A stretch of DNA of 7,226 nucleotides, taken from the NCBI GenBank assembly GCA_002385825.1, contig DGEG01000041.1, forward strand, positions 9,132 through 16,357. Direction: 5' to 3'. Below are positions 1 to 6,029 of this stretch, piece by piece. Below the pieces are notes generated by a model. It searched no databases. It was not told the origin of the DNA and saw nothing but the letters and a program-made list of their open reading frames with translations. Position numbers and translations under genes: made by a program. Each line of letters opens with the position of its first letter. Position 1 is the first letter of the stretch. The stretch comes from Firmicutes bacterium UBA3932 (GTDB taxonomy: Bacteria > Bacillota > Clostridia > Peptostreptococcales > Anaerovoracaceae).

Positions 1-41
1 GGTGTTACAAGGGCAGTAGCTGCACCTGTAAACAATGGCAT
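1..41 (-). CDS. dapA: 4-hydroxy-tetrahydrodipicolinate synthase, N-terminal fragment (runs off the left edge)
   Basis: Only the first 13 codons plus two bases lie in the window. They read MPLFTGAATALVTP, with the last residue inferred from CC-. This matches the family's N-terminal strand, a short hydrophobic stretch with the pattern F-x-G-x-x-x-A-(L/I/M)-V/I-T-P, which forms the first strand of the TIM barrel. DapA condenses pyruvate with L-aspartate 4-semialdehyde, the first step committed to diaminopimelate and lysine. The ATG sits 8 bases after a Shine-Dalgarno-like GTGAGGTG and only 21 bases after the stop codon of asd on the same strand, whose product makes the DapA substrate. The operon context is therefore a strong second line of evidence. 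Other members of the DapA superfamily (NanA-type lyases) share this N-terminus, but the asd neighbour makes dapA much the likeliest. The catalytic lysine lies outside the window. Confidence 0.85.
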   Translation of the reverse strand, partial: MPLFTGAATALVT

Positions 42-49
42 ATAGATGA

Positions 50-57
50 CACCTCAC
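50..57 (-). promoter_or_regulatory. Ribosome-binding site of dapA
   Basis: On the minus strand this reads GTGAGGTG, 8 bases before the ATG at 41-39. It lies in the 21-base asd-dapA gap and supports a real translation start there even though the gene is almost entirely outside the window. Confidence 0.65.
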
Positions 58-62
58 TTGCT

Positions 63-1055
63 TTATTTTATAAGCAGTTCGGCAATCTGAACGGCATTGG
101 TAGCCGCGCCCTTTCTGATATTGTCTGCTACAACCCAAAGGTTGAGTCCGTTTTCTACACTGAAGTCTCTGCGAATTCGTCCCACAAAGACTTCGTCTTT
201 TCCTGCCGCCTGGCGGGCTAGGGGATACACGTTGTTTGCGGGATCATCAAGTACCACGCAGCCCGGGAAAGAAGCCAGCAGTTCCTTCACTTCCTCAAGC
301 TCGAAAGGTTTCTCCAATTCCACGTTGATAGATTCACTGTGGCAATCAAATATGGGAACTCTGACTGTAGTGGCGGTGATCCGTATGCTGTCGTCTCCAA
401 GTATCTTCATTGTCTCGTTGACCATCTTCATCTCTTCTTTTGTATATCCGTTTTCCAGGAAGGAGTCGATGTGGGGGAGACAGTTGCCCGCAATGGGATG
501 GGAGTATGCTTTCATTATGTCATTTCCTGCAAGCCCTTGCTTAAGATCCTCAATGCCCTTGGCTCCCGATCCTGAAACTGCCTGATAAGTAGAGTAAATG
601 ACCCTCTTTATTTTGTACTTGTCATGGAGAGGCTTGAGGGGCAAAACAGCCTGTATTGTGGAGCAGTTGGGGTTGGCAATAATACCTTGATTCCATTGGA
701 TATCCTGAGGGTTAACTTCCGGAACTACCAAGGGAACTTTCGGATCCATTCTCCAGGCGCTGCTGTTATCTACGACAGTAACGCCCTTGGATGCGGCTAT
801 GGGTGCGTATTTCTCACTGGTTGCTCCCCCTGCTGAGAAAAGTGCAATATCGATGGGTTTATCGAAGGAGTGCTCGGTAAGTTCTTCAACTATGTAATTC
901 TCACCTTTAAATGTAACCGTTTTGCCCGCTGATTTGGCGGAAGCCATAAGGTATAGATTTTCAAAGGGGAAGTCACGCTCTTCCAGCACTTTCAACATGG
1001 TTGTTCCTACCAGACCGGTAGCGCCTACTAAGGCTAAATTGGGCTTTTTCTTCAT
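63..1055 (-). CDS. asd: Aspartate-semialdehyde dehydrogenase
   Basis: The 330-residue protein catalyses NADPH-dependent reduction of L-aspartyl 4-phosphate to L-aspartate 4-semialdehyde. This is the cytoplasmic branch point to diaminopimelate/lysine, threonine and methionine. Visible landmarks are the dinucleotide-binding loop GATGLVG at 11-17, the active-site motif NPNCST at 128-133 with nucleophile Cys131, the STYQAVSGSG segment at 155-164 with the substrate-binding Gln158, and the RVPIFDCHS segment around 232-240 with the expected catalytic His239. The C-terminal helix DNIRKGAATNA begins at 311. Length and motif order are normal for the family. The ATG follows AAGGAGGA by a short spacer. 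The gene is transcribed away from uppP, and dapA follows after 21 bases, so the two form a diaminopimelate/lysine operon. The leader is short and AT-rich, with no room for a lysine riboswitch downstream of the candidate promoters. Identification is firm. Confidence 0.97.
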   Translation of the reverse strand: MKKKPNLALVGATGLVGTTMLKVLEERDFPFENLYLMASAKSAGKTVTFKGENYIVEELTEHSFDKPIDIALFSAGGATSEKYAPIAASKGVTVVDNSSAWRMDPKVPLVVPEVNPQDIQWNQGIIANPNCSTIQAVLPLKPLHDKYKIKRVIYSTYQAVSGSGAKGIEDLKQGLAGNDIMKAYSHPIAGNCLPHIDSFLENGYTKEEMKMVNETMKILGDDSIRITATTVRVPIFDCHSESINVELEKPFELEEVKELLASFPGCVVLDDPANNVYPLARQAAGKDEVFVGRIRRDFSVENGLNLWVVADNIRKGAATNAVQIAELLIK

Positions 1056-1060
1056 TTTTG

Positions 1061-1068
1061 TCCTCCTT
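1061..1068 (-). promoter_or_regulatory. Ribosome-binding site of asd
   Basis: The minus strand reads AAGGAGGA, a near-perfect complement of the 16S rRNA 3' end, ending 5 bases before the asd ATG. It fixes the start at 1055. Confidence 0.85.
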
Positions 1069-1107
1069 GTATATATTACTGTTTTCTACTTAACACTTGT
1101 AATAAAT

Positions 1108-1125
1108 CGCATTCTTTTTAATGCG
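1108..1125. repeat. Inverted repeat in the asd leader/promoter region
   Basis: Arms CGCATT (1108-1113) and AATGCG (1120-1125) are perfect complements around a 6-base pyrimidine-rich centre. The right arm overlaps an 8-bp palindrome ATGCGCAT at 1121-1128. It sits 12-17 bases downstream of one candidate asd -10 element (1140-1135), near the expected transcription start. It could act as an operator or as a small hairpin at the 5' end of the asd mRNA. With only 6 bp per arm, chance is also possible. Confidence 0.35.
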
Positions 1126-1134
1126 CATGAGTCT

Positions 1135-1176
1135 ATTATAAGATTTTATTATATAACAATTCATCAAAAATGTAAC
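1135..1176 (-). promoter_or_regulatory. Candidate sigma-A promoter region for asd-dapA
   Basis: On the minus strand a GTTACA (1176-1171, 4 of 6 matches to TTGACA) is followed after exactly 17 bases by a perfect TATAAT (1153-1148). A second perfect TATAAT lies at 1140-1135, without a good -35 at the usual distance. Either would give a leader of roughly 70-90 bases before the asd ATG. In such AT-rich DNA TATAAT occurs by chance, so the exact start point is uncertain. Confidence 0.45.
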
Positions 1177-1239
1177 TCTTTTATATTCCTTCATTAGAAT
1201 GAAATATTTTGGCAGGCATACTTTATACAGGTTAGATTT

Positions 1240-1262
1240 TACAAGTTACATATAACATTGTA
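1240..1262. repeat. Imperfect palindrome just upstream of the uppP promoter
   Basis: Arms TACAA-GTTA (1240-1248) and TAAC-A-TTGTA (1253-1262) pair over 9 bp with a single unpaired A at 1257 and a CATA centre at 1249-1252. It ends directly before the candidate -35 element of uppP, a usual position for an activator or repressor site between divergent promoters. No regulator family is recognised from the sequence. Confidence 0.4.
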
Positions 1263-1291
1263 TTCAAATTTGGTCATTTAGGTGATATAAT
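1263..1291 (+). promoter_or_regulatory. Candidate extended -10 sigma-A promoter for uppP
   Basis: A perfect TATAAT at 1286-1291 is preceded by TGA, giving the extended -10 form TGnTATAAT (1283-1291). A 4-of-6 -35 match, TTCAAA, lies at 1263-1268 with the optimal 17-base spacer. Transcription would begin near 1298, giving a leader of about 68 bases before uppP. It probably drives uppP and, by read-through, ftsK and later genes. Confidence 0.6.
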
Positions 1292-1352
1292 TAAAGCTTG
1301 CAAAGATAGAAATATTTAGCAGGCTCGTCTTGTCAAAATAGGGACATTGAAA

Positions 1353-1360
1353 GAGAGGAA
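1353..1360 (+). promoter_or_regulatory. Ribosome-binding site deciding the TTG start of uppP
   Basis: GAGAGGAA ends five bases before the TTG at 1366. The match to the anti-Shine-Dalgarno is fair, and no ATG or GTG lies nearby in frame before the conserved N-terminal motif, so TTG is the start. Confidence 0.7.
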
Positions 1361-1365
1361 AAGCG

Positions 1366-2199
1366 TTGACATTAATTGAGAGCATAATCTTGGGACTGGT
1401 GCAGGGATTGTCGGAATTCCTGCCTATAAGCAGCTCGGGTCATTTGGCTATTTTGCAGCACTTTTTTGGTATAGAAGGGGAGAGCGTCCTTGCATTTGCC
1501 GTTTTGCTTCATTTAGGAACCTTGATCTCTCTGGTCGCCGTTTATTATCGAGTGATCTGGGAACTGATTATTGAATTGTTTGCCACCGTTAAAGATTTGG
1601 TTACAGGCAAAGGGTTGCAGATCAACAAGAACGAAACGAGAAAACTTGGCGTGATGATTGTTGTTGCAACCATACCTACCGGGCTAATGGGTGTGTTCTT
1701 CAACGATTTCTTTGCCGGTTTGTACAATTCGGTCCCTGCCATCGGTTTCTGCCTGATTATTACCGGCTGCTTCCTTTGGTTGGCAGAAAGAATGGGACAA
1801 AAAGAGAAAAACGTCCGGGAGATGAAAATCACGGATGCACTATTTGTGGGACTCTGCCAGGGAATTGCCATCGTACCGGGAATATCCCGCTCCGGCGCCA
1901 CCATTGTAGGAAGCCTTTTTTCAGGTCTTAACAGGCAACTGGCCGTTCGATTTGCATTCCTTATTTCCCTCCCGGCCATATTGGGAGCAGTGATACTGGA
2001 GGCTCCCGCCGCATTTTCAGAAGGGTTGGACAGGCAAATGCTATTGATTGTCGCTGCCGGTGTGGCAACGGCTGCTATTTCAGGCTATATCGCCATTAAA
2101 ACCATGATTAGAGTCGTCTCAAACAAGAAGTTGTATATTTTTTCGTTTTATACCTGGATTGCGGGAGGCCTTGTGCTTCTCTACACGTTTATGAGTTGA
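1366..2199 (+). CDS. uppP: Undecaprenyl-diphosphate phosphatase (BacA/UppP type)
   Basis: The 277-residue polytopic membrane protein dephosphorylates undecaprenyl diphosphate to the monophosphate, recycling the lipid carrier for peptidoglycan and wall polymers. Overproduction of this family gives bacitracin resistance. Both family signatures are present. The N-terminal (E/Q)xxxE motif, VQGLSEFLPISSSGH at 12-26 with Gln13, Glu17 and His26, comes first. The second is PGISRSGAT at 171-179, with Ser174 and Arg175 in the active-site loop. The rest is a series of hydrophobic helices with short charged loops, and the length is normal for the family. Translation starts at TTG behind GAGAGG: the conserved motif begins only about ten residues later, so no later start is possible. 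The upstream region carries an extended -10 promoter. The ftsK start lies 24 bases after the stop, so co-transcription is likely. It is not the PAP2-type phosphatase, which has a different signature. Confidence 0.97.
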   Translation: MTLIESIILGLVQGLSEFLPISSSGHLAILQHFFGIEGESVLAFAVLLHLGTLISLVAVYYRVIWELIIELFATVKDLVTGKGLQINKNETRKLGVMIVVATIPTGLMGVFFNDFFAGLYNSVPAIGFCLIITGCFLWLAERMGQKEKNVREMKITDALFVGLCQGIAIVPGISRSGATIVGSLFSGLNRQLAVRFAFLISLPAILGAVILEAPAAFSEGLDRQMLLIVAAGVATAAISGYIAIKTMIRVVSNKKLYIFSFYTWIAGGLVLLYTFMS

Positions 2200-2208
2200 A
2201 TTAACAAC

Positions 2209-2215
2209 TGAGGAG
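2209..2215 (+). promoter_or_regulatory. Ribosome-binding site of ftsK/spoIIIE
   Basis: TGAGGAG lies 8 bases before the ATG at 2224. Another ATG at 2217 is too close to this site and out of frame, so the start at 2224 is preferred. Confidence 0.8.
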
Positions 2216-2223
2216 TATGCTTT

Positions 2224-4641
2224 ATGGCGGAACAAAAGAGAAAACCGGGGCGTCCAAAGGGCTCTAAGAATAAAGCTACCAGAGAGAAGCTGGACGCGGA
2301 ACTGGCGAAAAAGCAGGCGCAGAGCCGGCTGAAGAACGAGATATGGGCCATAGTTATCATAGCTGTTGGCGCTTTCCTTGCCATCTCCCTTCATACCCAG
2401 GCAGCGGGCGAGTTAGGACGCATAATCTCAGATCTTTTAAAAGGCCTCTTCGCAGCAGTAGCTTACGCATTGCCCTATTACCTTATACTTTACGGATTGA
2501 TGCTTTTCTTTAGGCGTTCAGCGCGTATCGGTGCAAGGTCCGTTATGTTGTTGTGCCTGATTTTTCTCATGGCAACCGTCATAAATTCGGCGAGATATCT
2601 CGATGCGGAAGGGCTTTCCATATCCCTTTCTTTCATCAAGGATGCTTATAATAACGGAGTGGTGCTCGGGGGAGGGGGAGCCTTCGGCATGACCTTAGGG
2701 CTGCTGTTGAAAAAAGCCATCGGAATTCCCGGTCTTTACATATTCTCTTTAGTAGTGATTGTCATCTCCCTCATGTTGGTTGTAAACATACCCGCATCAC
2801 AATTTATCGAAGGTTATAGAGAGAAACGCAAAGAAGCGATGAAGGATAAAGAGACTAAGGCTGATGCGGAGGCCACTGCAGAAAGTTCTATCATCATGCC
2901 GGACCCGGTTGAAAAGGCAGCTATAGAGGTGCCGGGCTTCTTATCCGGATCTGTTACAAATAGACAGATGAAAATCATCGACTATGTGAAGGACGACGAA
3001 CTGTTTGAAACGGGGCAAAAGTCGGAAAGTTTGGGATTTGAAAAGCCTGGGCCTGTCGAACCGGGTAAAGGGTTGACCGGCGAGGAGGATACCGGAAAGG
3101 AAAAACCGGCGGTCAATAAAAAGAACAAAGGCTTGGGAAACGAGCAAATAGAAGAGCTGAAAATCGATCTGGACAAAGAGGAACCTATATCTTATATAGA
3201 ACCGCCTCTCGACCTGCTTGATAAGGCCAAGTCCACGCCTAAAGCCAATGAAAACATCAATTTGAAGCAAAAGGCTCTTAAACTGGAAGAGACGTTAAAG
3301 AATTTTGGCGTCAATGCAAAGGTGGTGCAGGTAACTAAAGGACCTGCTATTACCCGTTATGAAATCCAGCCAAGTGTAGGCGTCAAAGTCAGCAGCATTG
3401 TTCGACTTGCTGATGATATAGCCTTAAACCTGGAAGCCAAGAGCATCCGCATGGAGGCCCCCATACCCGGCAAAGCCGCCGTTGGAATTGAAGTGGAAAA
3501 CGACCGGGTCAACCTGGTGACAATCCGGGAACTCATTGAAACGAAGGAATTCCAAAATTCACCCTCAAAAATCACCTTCGCCGTGGGAAAAGATATCGCG
3601 GGCACTCCTGTGGTGGCAGATCTCAAAAGCATGCCTCACTTGCTCATAGCCGGTTCTACCGGATCGGGAAAGAGCGTCTGTCTCAATTCAATAATTGTGA
3701 GCATACTTTATAAAGCAAGACCGGATGAGGTCAAGCTGGTGCTAATAGATCCAAAGGTTGTGGAGCTGGGCAATTATAACGGAATCCCCCATCTACTGAT
3801 ACCTGTTGTGACGGAGCCCTCCAAAGCGGCAGCAGCTTTAAGCTGGGCTGTGTCCGAAATGACGGAACGCTACAGGAAGTTTGCGGAATTAGGCGTGAGA
3901 GATCTGGATTCCTATAATGAACATATAAAAACAAAAGATGACGAGACAAAGCCAATGCCGCAGATCGTCATTATCATCGACGAACTGGCGGATTTAATGA
4001 TGGTGGCTCCCTCCCAGGTGGAGGAGTCGATCTGCAGGCTGGCTCAGATGGCAAGAGCCGCCGGGATGCATCTCATCGTCGCAACACAGAGACCGTCTGT
4101 GGATATAATAACGGGTGTCATCAAAGCCAATATCCCCTCCAGGATTTCTTTCGCTGTATCTTCTCAGTTTGATTCGAGGACTATTTTGGATATGGCCGGG
4201 GCAGAGAAGTTGGTAGGAAAAGGGGACATGCTCTTCTATCCTCTGGGAGAATCAAAGCCCATTCGTGTTCAGGGATGCTTCATCTCGGATGGGGAAGTGC
4301 ACAAGGTCATCGACTACCTCAAGGAACAGGTTCCCGATAACGAATACGCCAACGATGTCATCCAGAGGATTGAACGTACTTACGAAAGCGATACTGACGA
4401 CGATACGGATGAACTGCTCCAGGAGGCGATTGAAACCGTCGTGCGGGCAGAACAGGCTTCCGTTTCCATGCTTCAGCGCCGTTTCCGGATCGGTTATAAC
4501 AGGGCGGCAAGATTGATTGATATGATGGAGGCAAGAGGTATCGTAGGTCCCAGCGAAGGAAGCCGCCCAAGAAAAGTGCTGATGACAGAAGAGGAATTTT
4601 TGAATCTTGGGAAGGATTCCGATGACGAGAATGAAAACTGA
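2224..4641 (+). CDS. ftsK: Membrane-anchored DNA translocase FtsK/SpoIIIE
   Basis: This 805-residue ATP-driven, septum-located double-stranded DNA pump clears chromosome from the closing division septum and, in spore formers, moves DNA into the forespore. Order of parts: a very basic N-terminus with an AT-hook-like PGRPKGSKNK at 8-17; hydrophobic segments at about 40-57, 74-96, 106-122 and 169-188, with a glycine-rich stretch (149-152) leading a further apolar stretch; a charged, proline-containing linker from about 195 to 340; the alpha domain from about 345 to 440; and the RecA-like motor. The motor has Walker A GSTGSGKS at 477-484 (Lys483) and Walker B IVIIIDE ending at Asp586-Glu587. A winged-helix gamma domain at about 729-790 contains the RIGYNRAARLIDMME recognition helix. 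Length is close to B. subtilis SpoIIIE, and the membrane anchor excludes the soluble SftA paralogue type. I use ftsK because sporulation cannot be shown here; spoIIIE is the likely orthologue name in a spore former. rimO follows after 48 bases. Confidence 0.97.
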   Translation: MAEQKRKPGRPKGSKNKATREKLDAELAKKQAQSRLKNEIWAIVIIAVGAFLAISLHTQAAGELGRIISDLLKGLFAAVAYALPYYLILYGLMLFFRRSARIGARSVMLLCLIFLMATVINSARYLDAEGLSISLSFIKDAYNNGVVLGGGGAFGMTLGLLLKKAIGIPGLYIFSLVVIVISLMLVVNIPASQFIEGYREKRKEAMKDKETKADAEATAESSIIMPDPVEKAAIEVPGFLSGSVTNRQMKIIDYVKDDELFETGQKSESLGFEKPGPVEPGKGLTGEEDTGKEKPAVNKKNKGLGNEQIEELKIDLDKEEPISYIEPPLDLLDKAKSTPKANENINLKQKALKLEETLKNFGVNAKVVQVTKGPAITRYEIQPSVGVKVSSIVRLADDIALNLEAKSIRMEAPIPGKAAVGIEVENDRVNLVTIRELIETKEFQNSPSKITFAVGKDIAGTPVVADLKSMPHLLIAGSTGSGKSVCLNSIIVSILYKARPDEVKLVLIDPKVVELGNYNGIPHLLIPVVTEPSKAAAALSWAVSEMTERYRKFAELGVRDLDSYNEHIKTKDDETKPMPQIVIIIDELADLMMVAPSQVEESICRLAQMARAAGMHLIVATQRPSVDIITGVIKANIPSRISFAVSSQFDSRTILDMAGAEKLVGKGDMLFYPLGESKPIRVQGCFISDGEVHKVIDYLKEQVPDNEYANDVIQRIERTYESDTDDDTDELLQEAIETVVRAEQASVSMLQRRFRIGYNRAARLIDMMEARGIVGPSEGSRPRKVLMTEEEFLNLGKDSDDENEN

Positions 4642-4655
4642 GAATACTAAAAGGA

Positions 4656-4671
4656 ATAAAGAATTCTTTAT
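4656..4671. repeat. Perfect 16-bp palindrome in the ftsK-rimO gap
   Basis: ATAAAGAATTCTTTAT is its own reverse complement over all 16 bases, centred on an EcoRI-type GAATTC. It lies 14 bases after the ftsK stop and only four bases before the purine run of the rimO ribosome-binding site. There is no GC-rich stem or following T-tract, so it is not an intrinsic terminator. It may be a protein-binding site or a weak mRNA hairpin near the rimO start; function is unknown. Confidence 0.5.
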
Positions 4672-4675
4672 AGAT

Positions 4676-4683
4676 GGAAAGGA
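4676..4683 (+). promoter_or_regulatory. Ribosome-binding site of rimO
   Basis: GGAAAGGA ends 6 bases before the ATG at 4690. An upstream ATG at 4674 overlaps this site and is out of frame. The start at 4690 also puts the first cluster cysteine at residue 10, as usual for the family. Confidence 0.7.
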
Positions 4684-4689
4684 AATTGG

Positions 4690-6012
4690 ATGCGAATATA
4701 TATCGAAACTTTAGGATGTCCTAAAAATGTTTCTGATTCAGAATACGCGGCGGGACTTCTGACAGAGGCCGGACACGCGATGGTGTCAGATCCGGGAGAG
4801 GCAGAGGCCATAATTGTTAACACTTGCGGTTTTATCAATGATGCCAAAGAAGAATCCATAGACCGGATACTGAAATTGGCCAAGGAAAAACCAGAGGACG
4901 GAATTCTCATCGTTTCCGGCTGCCTTTCGCAGAGATACGGAGAAGAACTCGGAAATGCCTTGCCTGAAGTCGATATTCTGATCGGAGTTAATGAATATCA
5001 TACATTGCCCCAGATACTTTCTGAATATGAGAGGGGAAGACAAAAGCTCTTTTTCAACAGCTACGAAAAAGAATATTCGGAAATCAGCGCAAGAGCTTCC
5101 CTTGGCGTTTCATATTCTTCATATTTAAAAATTGCTGAAGGGTGCGACAATGTATGCGCTTACTGCGTAATACCTTCTATTCGAGGCAGTTACCGCAGCA
5201 GGAAGAAGGAGAATATCCTGGAAGAAGCACGCAGGTTAGCCGAAAAGGGATGCAAGGAATTGATTCTCGTAGCACAGGATGTAACGGCATACGGAATCGA
5301 TCTTTACGGAGAATATCACTTGCCCCGGCTGTTGCAGGATCTTTGCAAAATAGAAGAAATTCGCTGGATACGGCTGATGTATTGCTATGAGGATCGCATT
5401 ACGGATGAGCTTATAGAAGTGATGGCAGCCAATGAGAAAATATGTAAATATATTGACATACCGATTCAGCATGCCAGCGACAGGATTCTTGCAGCCATGA
5501 ACCGGCGTTCCACGAGAGCTACAATAGAAAACACGATCAAAAAGCTACGGGCTGCCATGCCTGACATTCACATTCGTACTACCCTGATTACCGGATTTCC
5601 CGGGGAAACTCGTGAAGATGCCAAAATACTTGAAGACTTCGTTGAAAAAATGAGGTTTGAACGCTTGGGAGTATTCGCATACTCTAAGGAGGAAGGGACA
5701 CCGGCCGCATCTATGGAAGGACAGGTGCCGGATAAGACCAAGCTGGCCAGAAGAGACCGGTTGATGCGTCTGCAGCAACAGATTTCACTTGAACACAATT
5801 TACAGAAAGTCGGGCAGGTTTTCGAAGTCTTGGTGGAAGAACGGGAAGAGGAAACCTATGTGGGCAGAACGGCTTACGATGCACCGGAGATCGATAACAC
5901 TGTAATCTTTACTTCGGACATACCTCTTGAACCGGGCGATTTTGTAATGGTTAAAATTGACGACGGCTTCGACTACGACCTGACAGGACACGTTGTAAGG
6001 GCGGATAAATAG
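4690..6012 (+). CDS. rimO: Ribosomal protein S12 (Asp) methylthiotransferase RimO
   Basis: The 440-residue radical-SAM enzyme with two iron-sulfur clusters adds a methylthio group to the beta-carbon of a conserved aspartate in ribosomal protein S12. The N-terminal UPF0004 domain carries the auxiliary-cluster cysteines Cys10 (LGCPKNVSDSE), Cys46 (VNTCGFI) and Cys78 (SGCLSQRY). The radical-SAM CxxxCxxC motif is Cys152, Cys156 and Cys159 (EGCDNVCAYCVIP). A C-terminal TRAM domain spans about 373-438 and ends with YDLTGHVV. The LGCPKN N-terminus, the NTCGFI..AKEESI stretch and the YDLTG ending are characteristic of RimO. The tRNA enzymes MiaB and MtaB of the same superfamily have different N-terminal motifs (GCQMN-like in MiaB). 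All six cluster cysteines are present and the length is normal. pgsA begins 17 bases after the stop, which argues for one transcript. Confidence 0.95.
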   Translation: MRIYIETLGCPKNVSDSEYAAGLLTEAGHAMVSDPGEAEAIIVNTCGFINDAKEESIDRILKLAKEKPEDGILIVSGCLSQRYGEELGNALPEVDILIGVNEYHTLPQILSEYERGRQKLFFNSYEKEYSEISARASLGVSYSSYLKIAEGCDNVCAYCVIPSIRGSYRSRKKENILEEARRLAEKGCKELILVAQDVTAYGIDLYGEYHLPRLLQDLCKIEEIRWIRLMYCYEDRITDELIEVMAANEKICKYIDIPIQHASDRILAAMNRRSTRATIENTIKKLRAAMPDIHIRTTLITGFPGETREDAKILEDFVEKMRFERLGVFAYSKEEGTPAASMEGQVPDKTKLARRDRLMRLQQQISLEHNLQKVGQVFEVLVEEREEETYVGRTAYDAPEIDNTVIFTSDIPLEPGDFVMVKIDDGFDYDLTGHVVRADK

Positions 6013-6018
6013 AATACC

Positions 6019-6024
6019 AGGAGG
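6019..6024 (+). promoter_or_regulatory. Ribosome-binding site of pgsA
   Basis: AGGAGG, the full consensus, ends 5 bases before the ATG at 6030 and lies wholly in the 17-base rimO-pgsA gap. Confidence 0.85.
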
Positions 6025-6029
6025 AAACG

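Larger units (their letters stand above)
1056..1365. other. Divergent asd / uppP intergenic region
   Basis: This 310-base region contains no credible gene and is visibly richer in A+T than the coding regions on either side, as expected for back-to-back promoters. It holds the asd ribosome-binding site and candidate promoters on the left, candidate uppP promoter elements at 1263-1291 and the uppP ribosome-binding site on the right. There are two inverted repeats, at 1108-1125 and 1240-1262. I looked for the conserved core segments of a lysine riboswitch in the asd leader and saw none. An ATG-started reading frame crosses the left part from inside asd on the plus strand, but it is composed of antisense asd sequence followed by low-complexity codons and is not a gene. 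Confidence 0.8.

Noticed and set aside
97..1197. Plus-strand open frames of up to 162 codons lying over asd and reaching into the intergenic region
   Set aside because: They are antisense shadows of a clearly identified asd gene, have no recognisable motif or ribosome-binding site, and their composition mirrors the asd codons.
1299..1329. ECF sigma factor (SigM-like) promoter for uppP, TGCAAA followed by CGTC
   Set aside because: The -35-like TGCAAA and CGTC are separated by 21 bases, several more than the about 16-17 these factors need. The extended -10 promoter upstream is a better fit.
1056..1365. Lysine riboswitch (L-box) or T-box in the asd leader
   Set aside because: The leader between the candidate promoters and asd is only about 70-90 bases and A/T-rich. 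None of the conserved L-box or T-box segments, nor a terminator hairpin, could be seen.
2194..2209. Terminator at the end of uppP, AGTTG/CAACT hairpin
   Set aside because: The stem is only 5 bp, overlaps the stop codon, has no T-run after it and is followed at once by the ftsK ribosome-binding site.
2941..3955. Minus-strand open frames of 64-109 codons inside ftsK, and similar ones inside rimO, pgsA and cinA
   Set aside because: They lie entirely within well-identified genes on the other strand, show no family motif, and have the low-complexity look of antisense translation.
4602..4619. Hairpin GAATCTT/AAGGATTC near the 3' end of ftsK as a terminator
   Set aside because: It lies within the coding sequence, has a bulged base and a 3-base loop, and is followed by GATGACGAG rather than T residues.
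4690..6012. MiaB or MtaB (tRNA methylthiotransferase) as the identity of this radical-SAM gene
   Set aside because: The N-terminal LGCPKN motif, the NTCGFI stretch followed by AKEES and the YDLTG ending point to RimO rather than to the tRNA-modifying members.
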